From: JABDGC01 sp964466595
GTDB taxonomy: Bacteria > Pseudomonadota > Gammaproteobacteria > DSM-16500
Length of the DNA: 8,958 nt
Direction of reading: 5' to 3'
NCBI GenBank assembly: GCA_964466595.1
Contig: CAYXNR010000066.1
Span: 1-8,958 of the forward strand
Shown: piece after piece, positions 1 to 6,129 of the stretch
How positions within the stretch are numbered: position 1 is the stretch's first letter
Layout: each line of letters opens with the position of its first letter
Program-made: the position numbers and the translations under genes
Notes under the pieces: model-generated
Seen by the model: only the letters and a program-made list of their open reading frames with translations
Databases searched by the model: none
Told to the model about the DNA's origin: nothing

Positions 1-42
1 TGCTGGGCGACGTAAAAAATCGCTTGCATTAGAAGACGGTAG

Positions 43-60
43 GTCAAGTCTTCACTTGAC
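43..60. repeat. Short perfect inverted repeat
   Basis: Seven-base arms GTCAAGT and ACTTGAC flank a CTTC loop. No T-run follows, so it is not a usual intrinsic terminator. The GTCAAGT core is also the core of the larger palindrome at 3084-3174, so this may be a degenerate REP-like remnant or an operator for the gene downstream. Its function cannot be decided from the sequence. Confidence 0.45.
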
Positions 61-111
61 ACAACTAGAGACAACAACATTGATAATTTTAGAGCCTGTT
101 TAGGTTGTCCG

Positions 112-134
112 CTTAATGACTTTCTAATGATTTT
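112..134 (+). promoter_or_regulatory. 11-bp tandem repeat upstream of the flavoprotein gene, PmrA-box-like
   Basis: TTAATGACTTT (113-123) is followed directly by CTAATGATTTT (124-134), 9 of 11 bases alike. Read as half-sites this is CTTAAT, five bases, TCTAAT. The known PmrA box has two CTTAAT-like half-sites 11 bp apart. The second half-site here has two mismatches. A TATGAT hexamer (134-139) could be a -10, and AATGA-C-TCATT (145-155) is a further small palindrome. The call is tentative; the repeat itself is plain in the sequence. Confidence 0.3.
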
Positions 135-178
135 ATGATTAAATAATGACTCATTTTGATTGAGCTTGGAGTTGAGTC

Positions 179-2200
179 ATGCCATTAGAGAGGCCTGGTG
201 AAAGAGAAGAAAAAGAGAGTTTGAATCCAGATTTTATCGCTGTCGGTGGCGGGCCTTTAGGTCTTGCTTTTGCGTGGGGCATGAAAAGTCTGCATCCCAG
301 ACTCAAGTTTGTCGTTCTTGAAAAGTACCAAACCTATCAACGTAGTCATACCTTAATCATGCAGCCCAAGTGGTTGCGGGCTTTGATGGAAGCTACTCAT
401 ACTCAGAATGTCCCCAAACTGACTGAGTTGCTAGCAAGGCTAAAGAAAGACCCCCATATTCGTACGAACGAACTTGAAGATATATTCAAAGAATTTTCTA
501 CGGCTCTCGGCGTAGGGCTTCAAATTGAAGAAGTAAAAAAAGATAGTATCGAAAGACAAGTGGTTGCAGTAAAACCTCGTTTGATTATTGGTGCAGACGG
601 GACACATAGCACTGTTAATAGCTGCTTATTTCCCGAAGGTAATCAAGTTAAGATTGAATTTGATTATGTGTTACAGATGCGCTATGAAGTTCAAGGCGAT
701 GGAAAAGCGGCGAAAGAGAATAGTATTTCCTCTTATCAGAGGATGGCTCGCCATGGGATGATAGCTAATGAGTATGTAGGCGCATTTGATCAGGATAAGG
801 GTCGAACGCCTGTAACGATGCAGATGATGATTTCAAAAGAAGCTTTCGAAAAGCTTAAAAAAGCGACCTCTAAAAAACCCATTCAGCCTCATTTATCGAT
901 TGAAGAAAAAGAAGAAAAAGCGGAACACATATCAGAACTTGATTTTGATAAGATACCAGCGGAGATCCGTGGATTTATCGATAGTTACCTCTCTGCAAAA
1001 ATCAAATCAAATGGTGAAGAAGAAATAGATCGTAGGTCTATCCGATATAGTGTTAATGAGGCTCCAGCAACTTATGCTAAACAGCCTGCGATTACACATA
1101 ATGGTATTCCAGCGCTTTTAATAGGTGATGCTGGGCTAGGGTTATCTTATTTTAAAGGCTTAAACGCAGGTCTCGAAGCGCTTGCTAAATTTTTCACTAT
1201 CTGGGCAGGCATCATTAAAAATGATGAAATGGTCACTAAAGAAAATATTGAAAAAGTCTTGTCTGAATATAGTCTTTGGTTTTTACAAGAATTTGCTCCT
1301 AGAAAAGTGAAAGAAGTTGAAGATTACAGTACCTTGAGTATTAGATTTCCTGAAAGAGTGATGAGGGCTTTTAGCGCGGTTAAAGAATCCTCTAGAAAGG
1401 AAGATTTGGATGGTGATGATAATATTATCGCAGACTATTTTAGACTTTTAGCTACTGACAGTTCTCGAAAGATACCCCCTAAACTCTATCCCCATCGTGC
1501 TTATGATCCTGACATTAAGTTGGGACAATTTGCCTATGTGCCAATTAGGCATACGATTAAAAAGATAGGCAAGTTATTTATTGATTATTTTAAACCCTAT
1601 AAATCGGGCTTCCATTTCAAGGAAGATTTTAAGCAGCCTTTAGTTGGTGTTGTTAACCTGAGCAGTGGTGTAATAAAGATTGTTGCGGGCGTTTTTACAC
1701 GGAGCCCTAAGCGTATTACTGATGGTTTTTTTAATTTAATCAGAGGTGCTTTAGAGGTCGCGACTACGCCACTAGCATGGTTAGTAAAACCAATGACAAG
1801 AGGTACTGTAACTTACGTATGGAATAAACCTAAAATCGAAGAGAATTCTGGAATCCAAAGATTGGCGCAGCAGGGCTTGAATTTATTGCGGGTAGTTGCT
1901 CCTCAGCTAGATGAGTCATCTAATAAAGCAGAAGCTGAAAATATAGATTGTTATCGATATTTTGCCATTGCTAATGATATTCATCGTAAATTTAACAAAT
2001 CTTTAAAGCGAGGGCAAAGAACAGAGTTGGGACTTCAAGAGCAGCTATTGTTTACTGAATTAAGAAAAAATAAGGATAGTATTCAGTCAGCACAATTTAG
2101 CCAATATTTTTCTCTTTTTTCGAAAAAAAGGCAGCAAGCGGATTCAAGTAAAATTTTGCAAGTTTCGTCGCTTACTAATTTAAGTGCTAAGCGTCAATAA
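179..2200 (+). CDS. MICAL-like class A FAD monooxygenase-domain protein with long C-terminal extension
   Basis: Residues 1-345 carry the three flavin signatures of the p-hydroxybenzoate-hydroxylase fold: the dinucleotide-binding loop VGGGPLG (22-28) with the acidic residue E48 in VVLEK, the DG motif IIGADGTHSTV (136-146), and the GD motif LIGDAGLG (314-321) followed by GLNAGLEAL. The EK...R arrangement after strand 2 and the stretch HIRTNELEDIFKEFSTALGV (93-112) recall the MICAL monooxygenase domain. Family members use FAD and NAD(P)H to hydroxylate a substrate; the substrate here is unknown. Residues 346-440 are charged and helical, 441-545 form an unfamiliar domain with mildly hydrophobic helices, and the tail (590-673) is basic and polar. 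No signal peptide or clear membrane anchor is seen. ATG 179 has GGAG at 168-171, seven bases upstream. A host-directed secreted effector is possible; a cytosolic enzyme is the plain alternative. Confidence 0.85.
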   Translation: MPLERPGEREEKESLNPDFIAVGGGPLGLAFAWGMKSLHPRLKFVVLEKYQTYQRSHTLIMQPKWLRALMEATHTQNVPKLTELLARLKKDPHIRTNELEDIFKEFSTALGVGLQIEEVKKDSIERQVVAVKPRLIIGADGTHSTVNSCLFPEGNQVKIEFDYVLQMRYEVQGDGKAAKENSISSYQRMARHGMIANEYVGAFDQDKGRTPVTMQMMISKEAFEKLKKATSKKPIQPHLSIEEKEEKAEHISELDFDKIPAEIRGFIDSYLSAKIKSNGEEEIDRRSIRYSVNEAPATYAKQPAITHNGIPALLIGDAGLGLSYFKGLNAGLEALAKFFTIWAGIIKNDEMVTKENIEKVLSEYSLWFLQEFAPRKVKEVEDYSTLSIRFPERVMRAFSAVKESSRKEDLDGDDNIIADYFRLLATDSSRKIPPKLYPHRAYDPDIKLGQFAYVPIRHTIKKIGKLFIDYFKPYKSGFHFKEDFKQPLVGVVNLSSGVIKIVAGVFTRSPKRITDGFFNLIRGALEVATTPLAWLVKPMTRGTVTYVWNKPKIEENSGIQRLAQQGLNLLRVVAPQLDESSNKAEAENIDCYRYFAIANDIHRKFNKSLKRGQRTELGLQEQLLFTELRKNKDSIQSAQFSQYFSLFSKKRQQADSSKILQVSSLTNLSAKRQ

Positions 2201-2204
2201 AATA

Positions 2205-2339
2205 ATGATGATTAAGCAACTGCCTGAGGTTGATCAACTTCTCTCTCGTAACCCAGACCTTTCCAAAAAAGCAAACGCCGACTTGAGCCTCGTTAAGATA
2301 GATGAACGGGTCAGATCAAATCGATATTTAATGATTTAA
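2205..2339 (+). CDS. Small hypothetical ORF, 44 aa
   Basis: An ATGATG pair four bases after the flavoprotein stop opens a 44-codon frame beginning MMIKQLPEVDQLLSRNP and ending at TAA 2337-2339. It overlaps the convergent toxin gene by 29 bases. There is no good Shine-Dalgarno, but translation could be coupled to the upstream stop. The opening resembles generic LPxVDxLL starts of unrelated proteins; I do not recognise it. It may equally be a remnant at the toxin-antitoxin insertion boundary or chance. Confidence 0.18.
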   Translation: MMIKQLPEVDQLLSRNPDLSKKANADLSLVKIDERVRSNRYLMI

Positions 2340-2715
2340 TTTTCTTAAAGCTTCTATCTCCCGTTATAAACATAACGGAATCTTTCAAGGAAAGTGCGCA
2401 AGCAGCTTGAATGGCATCGGGAGTGCGTAGGGAATGAAAAGCGCGCAAGGATAAAGCTTCTTCAAGAATAGTCGGTGTGATTGGAACTAAGGTTAAGTCG
2501 GCAGCACAAAAAAATTGTTGATAACGTTTTAACAAGTCTTCATTTTTATCCCGCAAAGGCTTAACTCGGCATTCAAGCAGACTGAGCTGTGAAGCAGCGA
2601 AGGAGGGCAAGTTTTTTGTTCGATATTTTAAAAGGTGCTTGGTGAATTTTTGATGTTGTGGTTCCGCCATTTCAACCCAATAGATAATAGCGCAAGCGTC
2701 TAAAAATAGTTTCAT
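2311..2715 (-). CDS. PIN-domain ribonuclease toxin (VapC-like)
   Basis: A 134-aa protein of usual PIN toxin length. The acidic metal-binding residues are in place: D6 in the opening FLDACAII, E48 in LLECRV, D100 in RTPDAIQAA, and D120 in ITGDRSF. PIN toxins are Mg2+-dependent endoribonucleases that cut RNA, often tRNA or rRNA, and stop growth when the antitoxin is lost. The RTPDAIQAA and TGDRSF motifs are typical of the family. The ATG overlaps the antitoxin's TAA by one base (TAATG), so translation is probably coupled and the antitoxin made first. All catalytic residues are present, so it is likely active. The RNA target cannot be told from sequence. Confidence 0.92.
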   Translation of the reverse strand: MKLFLDACAIIYWVEMAEPQHQKFTKHLLKYRTKNLPSFAASQLSLLECRVKPLRDKNEDLLKRYQQFFCAADLTLVPITPTILEEALSLRAFHSLRTPDAIQAACALSLKDSVMFITGDRSFKKIKSLNIDLI

Positions 2716-2984
2716 TATTTATCCCAATTATCACGTTCTTTATGAATATCCTGATCAATTTCTTTTTTGCTGCGAGTGCCTTTCCAGGGTCTATGATCTA
2801 ATAGCTGCCATAAGCTGGCGGTTGAAAATTTTTGCTGCTGCAAAAGAGCTGTATAGTCTTCTTCGCTCAGGACCACGCAGGCGGGACGATTATTTTTAAT
2901 AATATGAACAGGACCTTTTTTCAGAGCTTCTTCTAGAGCAGCAACACCGCGGCGTTTGACTTCAATTGCAGGTAAAGAATGCAT
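2715..2984 (-). CDS. Phd/YefM-family antitoxin
   Basis: An 89-aa protein. Residues 1-50 fit the Phd/YefM DNA-binding fold: an early strand (IEVKRRGVAALEEAL), then GPVHIIKNNRPACVVLSEEDY, where the family's usual pattern is P-V-x-I-T-K-x-G-x-P-x-A-V-L-x-x-x-x-Y. The charged C-terminal part (52-89, ending in HKERDNWDK) would be the flexible toxin-wrapping segment. It should neutralise the downstream PIN toxin and repress the shared operon. AGGA at 2993-2996 (read on the minus strand) lies eight bases before the ATG. The promoter and phased AGTACT sites sit directly upstream, which fits autoregulation. Confidence 0.9.
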   Translation of the reverse strand: MHSLPAIEVKRRGVAALEEALKKGPVHIIKNNRPACVVLSEEDYTALLQQQKFSTASLWQLLDHRPWKGTRSKKEIDQDIHKERDNWDK

Positions 2985-2999
2985 AGGAGTAGTCCTTAA

Positions 3000-3041
3000 A
3001 GTACTTTATATAGTACTAGTATAGATACTAATAATAGTACT
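3000..3041. promoter_or_regulatory. Phased AGTACT operator sites of the Phd-PIN module
   Basis: AGTACT occurs at 3000-3005, 3012-3017 and 3036-3041, and a degenerate GATACT at 3024-3029, giving four sites at an exact 12-bp step. The first sits in the palindrome AAAGTACTTT and the second in TAGTACTA. Together they cover the -10, spacer and edge of the -35 of the antitoxin promoter. Phd/YefM proteins bind short palindromes as dimers and often fill several neighbouring sites, so this is very likely the antitoxin's own operator. Confidence 0.75.
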
Positions 3042-3046
3042 TTCAA
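3018..3046 (-). promoter_or_regulatory. Sigma-70 promoter of the Phd-PIN operon
   Basis: On the minus strand TTGAAA (3041-3046) and TATACT (3018-3023) are separated by exactly 17 bases. This is a near-consensus sigma-70 promoter firing toward the antitoxin start at 2984, with an expected transcript start near 3011. The operator sites overlap it. Confidence 0.8.
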
Positions 3047-3083
3047 GTAGGTAAAAGATTGAGAATAGCTTATACTTGGAATG

Positions 3084-3174
3084 AAGGGGTCAAGTGCCAC
3101 CTTAAGGCACAAGAACTTTCCACCTTTAATTTAAAGTTAAATTTTTTGTACATTAAGGTGGCACTTGACCCCTT
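3084..3174. mobile_element. RAYT/REP-type palindromic element (non-autonomous)
   Basis: Perfect 22-base inverted arms, 3084-3105 and 3153-3174, each with an outer AAGGGGTCAAGTGCCACC, enclose a 47-base AT-rich centre. The left arm can also fold locally through GTGCC (94-98 of the 3000s) and GGCAC (3106-3110). Ends reading AAGGGGTCA...TGACCCCTT are typical of repeats spread by REP-associated tyrosine transposases of the IS200/IS605 superfamily. No transposase gene lies here, so it would be moved in trans. As RNA it is a very long hairpin ending in TTTTT (3173-3177), so it could also stop plus-strand transcription. Confidence 0.7.
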
Positions 3175-3195
3175 TTTATGTGACCCCTTTTTATG
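3166..3195. repeat. Tandem 15-bp duplication at the palindrome's right edge
   Basis: TGACCCCTTTTTATG occurs twice with no gap, at 3166-3180 and 3181-3195, without mismatch. The first copy is the outer end of the palindrome's right arm. It may be replication slippage, or a trace of the element's integration. Confidence 0.85.
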
Positions 3196-3219
3196 CAAAT
3201 TTAGAGAAGAGCTGATTCT

Positions 3220-4428
3220 TCAATGCCTATAAGTGCCATAATTACTTAAGTTTTGTAGCAATAAAGGAGTTGTATGATCAGTCGTTTTAATTTCAATGGT
3301 CTTAAGCGAGTGCTCTCTTTGCGTATCCTGCCTTCTTTTATTAGGATATTTTCGGAGATCAGAAAATAGAATGAATTTACTTGTAGCGGTTTCTTGCCTT
3401 ATCGAGGTTTCAGGGAAAAAAACAGCTTCTGTCCCGGTAAATAAGGCAAACGTATATGCGCAATCTTGTTTTTCAACAGGTTGTATCTTTGTCAACCTAG
3501 GATTTAATCCGTGTAAAAGCGCAGACACTTTGGCGGTTGAACCTTTTTCATTATATTCAAATTGACTAACGACCTGCCTATTGCGAGGCAAGCCCATAAA
3601 AATTTGCTTTAAAATTTGTTTTCCTTCATGGATACCAGTGGTAACTCTTAAACAGATAGACCAAGAACTTGTTGCAATCATGAAAAGATACCCAATTTTT
3701 GCACCTGCTGTTGTAGCTGTAATGATTGCAAAATCCCCCTTTTCGATAAGAGCTGAAACCATTATGGTGATAGCGGCAGAGCTCATGCTAATGGCAATAA
3801 ATGATTTTTTATGCTGCTTATAGAGCTCGATCGAAGGACGGATTATATAACGTGCAGGAGCTAGACAACGTCTAAAAACCGCATACGACAGTTCATTAAT
3901 AACAGCCAGAGTGACTGTACCTAGGGCTAGTCCCGATCCGATAAGGCAGGCGCCAATGGTTTTAATAGGGTATTTGTTAAAACAGATTGCTAAGGTGCTT
4001 ATTGTGCTAGTGGTAAATGTCTGGCCCATATCGCGAGTGGCGCCACAATGTGCTAGAAACCACTCTCTAAATTTGAAAAAACCCCGCTGAAATCCCCAAC
4101 GCGTTACTTCAAGAGGTGTCGTGATTGCTAATTCAAGCCATTTAAATGGATTGAATTTTTTTCTTCTTGCCCAAGGTTGTGATTTTGCTAATCTATAAAA
4201 ATCCGTATTGAGTGTAGGGCAATGTGAATTTGTAGCTAAGTCTTGGATTTCTACTAATCCTTCCTGTCCCATTATTCTATGAGTCATGCTACGTATAAAT
4301 TGCTTAAATGTGCTGTGGCCATAACGACCCATATCTTGTGCTAGTCGGTTACTTTGATAATCTCGGTGTTCTTCAGAAACATTTTGGGGATCAACATAGC
4401 TGATTTCTTCTAATTGGCTGCTTATCAT
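3220..4428 (-). CDS. Orphan multi-helix membrane protein, 402 aa
   Basis: I do not recognise this protein. The N-terminal 130 residues are polar and basic, with a KKFNPFKWLELAITTPLEV stretch at 90-108. Three likely membrane helices follow: about 157-180 (with GSGLALGTVTLAVI), 209-228 (SFIAISMSSAAITIMVSAL) and 233-260. A polar C-terminal part of about 140 residues contains FALFTGTEAVFFPET. No signal peptide, enzyme motif or transporter signature is seen. The ATG at 4428 has a poor Shine-Dalgarno (CCTGAAA just before it), so M33, M48 or M53 are alternative starts. It stands alone, with a mobile palindrome beyond its 3' end. A short match to the C-terminal part of the flavoprotein at 179-2200 hints at a shared motif. 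An integral membrane protein or a host-membrane effector are both possible. Confidence 0.7.
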   Translation of the reverse strand: MISSQLEEISYVDPQNVSEEHRDYQSNRLAQDMGRYGHSTFKQFIRSMTHRIMGQEGLVEIQDLATNSHCPTLNTDFYRLAKSQPWARRKKFNPFKWLELAITTPLEVTRWGFQRGFFKFREWFLAHCGATRDMGQTFTTSTISTLAICFNKYPIKTIGACLIGSGLALGTVTLAVINELSYAVFRRCLAPARYIIRPSIELYKQHKKSFIAISMSSAAITIMVSALIEKGDFAIITATTAGAKIGYLFMIATSSWSICLRVTTGIHEGKQILKQIFMGLPRNRQVVSQFEYNEKGSTAKVSALLHGLNPRLTKIQPVEKQDCAYTFALFTGTEAVFFPETSIRQETATSKFILFSDLRKYPNKRRQDTQREHSLKTIEIKTTDHTTPLLLQNLSNYGTYRH

Positions 4429-4632
4429 TTTCAGGGTGTTCCGAAATGGATCATTAATAAAGTAGTATAAAAAAGTGAAAGAACAATTTATAGGATTAGA
4501 TCACTGCGAAGCGGATCAAATACGGCAAGTGCTTGACTAGGCTAAAAAATGACGAACGAGGTGGCCGCAATTTCTCTCTTTCTATTATTTTTATCCCGAA
4601 TGGGTTATGATTTCAGAATCAACCTATTTTCT

Positions 4633-4640
4633 AAGGAAGG
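4633..4640 (+). promoter_or_regulatory. Ribosome binding site that sets the start at 4646
   Basis: AAGGAAGG lies five bases before ATG 4646. The earlier in-frame ATG at 4607 has no Shine-Dalgarno and would put 13 polar residues ahead of a signal peptide. The start is therefore 4646. Confidence 0.85.
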
Positions 4641-4645
4641 ATCAT

Positions 4646-5077
4646 ATGGGAAAATTGACTCTTGTTTTCGCGTTCTTCATCTTTAGCTGTTCCTTTAGCT
4701 ATGCTGCATCCCTTCAATCGATGAGTAAAAATCAAATCATGCAGGCACTCGAAGGGAATACCATTACGACTGTTCCTCTGGTGACTTTGCACGGTAATTT
4801 AGTGACTAATACGGCTTCAGTCTATTTTGGTAAGGGAGGTCAGCTTGTTGGTCAATTTGCAAATAAGCCTGATAATGATTCACAAAGTGACCAAGGGACT
4901 TGGCAAGCCAAGGCTAATGGTCAAATCTGTGTTAGTTGGAAAACATGGACAAACAATAACCCAGTTTGTGTTTACACCTACAAATTAGCGAACAGTCTTG
5001 TTTTCATAAATACAAACAATAAATTTGAAAGCATGGTACTTTCTAACAGCATTCAGTCCGGCAATCAAATTCACTAG
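4646..5077 (+). CDS. Exported DUF995-like protein, 143 aa
   Basis: A Sec signal peptide (MGKLTLVFAFFIFSCSFSYA, cleavage after A20 or A21) is followed by a small all-beta domain of about 120 residues. The pattern of an early GNTI, then a repeated aromatic/glycine strand (SVYFGKGGQLVGQF), DQGTWQAKANGQICVSW and a second cysteine in NPVCVYTY resembles DUF995 proteins, which share GTW...G.LC..W......C. C95 and C108 may form a disulphide. The location is periplasm or outside the cell; the function of the family is unknown. It lies 42 bases before the lipoprotein gene on the same strand, with a GC-rich hairpin between them, so the two may be cotranscribed at unequal levels. The start was chosen by the strong Shine-Dalgarno at 4633-4640. 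Confidence 0.75.
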   Translation: MGKLTLVFAFFIFSCSFSYAASLQSMSKNQIMQALEGNTITTVPLVTLHGNLVTNTASVYFGKGGQLVGQFANKPDNDSQSDQGTWQAKANGQICVSWKTWTNNNPVCVYTYKLANSLVFINTNNKFESMVLSNSIQSGNQIH

Positions 5078-5083
5078 TCTATC

Positions 5084-5103
5084 GGGGGCGGCTCTCTGCC
5101 CCC
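5084..5103 (+). other. GC-rich hairpin between two exported-protein genes
   Basis: GGGGGC (5084-5089) pairs with GCCCCC (5098-5103) around an eight-base loop, seven bases after one stop codon. Only two Ts follow, so it is not a classical intrinsic terminator. It ends just before the weak TTGAG Shine-Dalgarno of the lipoprotein gene and could shield it, or protect the upstream message from 3' decay. Confidence 0.6.
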
Positions 5104-5119
5104 CTTGAGTTATTTATCT

Positions 5120-6076
5120 ATGGTAGCGCGACTACTTTTTATGATCTGGCTGAGCCTCAGTCTGAGTGCTTGTGAACAATTAGCCCTCATGACGACTCCT
5201 GCTAAAAAACCTCAGCCCTCGCACAGTAAATTAGCGCAGCTGGCAGAGAAAAATTTTTGGGATAAGCTCCATCAAGGTGCCTACGACCAATTGCCGCAAA
5301 CAACCAAACTGTTGACAGCAGCCTATCTCGAAAACCCGAATGATCCAGAGCTGGCTGCTCACCTTGGTTTTGTTCACATCTGGAAAATAACTGAACGGGC
5401 TCGTTTGAAGCAGATTCCGCCGACCATCACGGATGAAATTGTCCTCGCAAAGCATTATTTCAAGGATGCGACTATCCTGGCGCCAGCCGATGCGCGTTTT
5501 CAGGGATTTTTAGGGGATAGTATGTTGGTGGCTGGTAAAATAGCGAAGGACGATCGAGAGCAGGTGCGCGGTTATTTTCAGTTGAAGCGATCGATAGCGA
5601 TGTGGCCTGAATTTAACTACTTTACCGCTGGTTATGTCATGAGCAGCCTCGATCCGCAATCCGCTGAGTTTCAGGAAGGTCTAAAATGGCAGTGGGACAC
5701 GCTGGATCGTTGTACGAATACGAAAATCAATCGAACTAATCCCGATTATCGTCCTTTTATGGTGCTAGAAACGACCCAGGGCCGCCAGCGCGCTTGCTGG
5801 AATTCTTGGATTGCGCCGCACAACTTTGAGGGGTTCTTTCTCAATATGGGAGACATGCTGGTCAAGCAGGGCGATTGGCAGACTGGAATAAAAATATATA
5901 AAAATGCCAGGTTGAGTAGGACTTATTCCAGTTGGCCTTACCGGGACAGGCTGGAAAAACGCATTCAAAACGCTAAAGAAAATGTGGCCTATTTTAGAAA
6001 GGAGAATGAACCTTCTCCCGATCGGCGTATTTTATTTAATTCTGGCTATGGCTGCGCTGCTTGTCATCAGCGTTAA
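5120..6076 (+). CDS. TPR-like lipoprotein ending in a cytochrome-c-type CAACH motif
   Basis: Starting at ATG 5120 the protein has 318 residues. The lipoprotein signal MVARLLFMIWLSLSLSAC ends in the lipobox LSAC, so C18 would be lipidated and the protein anchored in the envelope. Residues about 30-165 and 235-290 have helical TPR-like hairpins (NPNDPELAAHLGFVHIW, HYFKDATILAPADARFQGFL, GDMLVKQGDWQTGIKIYKNA). The last 15 residues, ILFNSGYGCAACHQR, look like the opening of a class I cytochrome c domain (LF...GCxxCHQ), but the stop follows at once: C312, C315 and H316 are present, with no distal methionine. Either the heme domain was lost or the motif has another role. A TTG at 5105 in frame is a poorer start, with no Shine-Dalgarno; ATG 5120 has TTGAG ten bases upstream. 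Confidence 0.78.
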   Translation: MVARLLFMIWLSLSLSACEQLALMTTPAKKPQPSHSKLAQLAEKNFWDKLHQGAYDQLPQTTKLLTAAYLENPNDPELAAHLGFVHIWKITERARLKQIPPTITDEIVLAKHYFKDATILAPADARFQGFLGDSMLVAGKIAKDDREQVRGYFQLKRSIAMWPEFNYFTAGYVMSSLDPQSAEFQEGLKWQWDTLDRCTNTKINRTNPDYRPFMVLETTQGRQRACWNSWIAPHNFEGFFLNMGDMLVKQGDWQTGIKIYKNARLSRTYSSWPYRDRLEKRIQNAKENVAYFRKENEPSPDRRILFNSGYGCAACHQR

Positions 6077-6098
6077 ACTCAGAATAGATTTGACCCTG

Positions 6099-6129
6099 CC
6101 TTGTTGTTTTAAGATACAAGGGTTTTGTT
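6099..6129 (+). terminator. Weak possible terminator after the lipoprotein gene
   Basis: CCTTGT (6099-6104) and ACAAGG (6116-6121) form a six-base stem with an eleven-base loop, followed by GTTTTGTT. It lies in the 3' end of the convergent toxin gene. The stem is short and the T-run is broken, so confidence is low. Confidence 0.25.

Noticed and set aside
2226..2241. GTTGATCAAC palindrome as a terminator of the flavoprotein gene
   Set aside because: It has no loop and no T-run; a ten-base palindrome can arise by chance here.
3296..3823. Two plus-strand open frames (3296-3565 and 3581-3823)
   Set aside because: Both lie antisense inside the 402-aa membrane protein gene, have no ribosome binding site, and read as reversed coding sequence.
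4450..4475. Minus-strand TATACT (4464-4469) as the promoter of the membrane protein gene
   Set aside because: The -10 is good, but the hexamer 17 bases upstream is only a 3 of 6 match to the -35 consensus, so it is not called.
4607..4645. Upstream ATG for the DUF995-like gene
   Set aside because: No Shine-Dalgarno; it would place a charged 13-residue stretch before a complete signal peptide, whereas ATG 4646 has AAGGAAGG.
5231..5968. Minus-strand open frames inside the lipoprotein gene
   Set aside because: They are shadows of a well-supported gene with lipobox, TPR-like pattern and good codon use on the plus strand.
6077..6100. CTCAGAATAGATTTGACCCTG as a second RAYT element end
   Set aside because: The TTTGACCC text is reminiscent of such ends, but no matching inverted arm is found nearby, so it cannot be supported.
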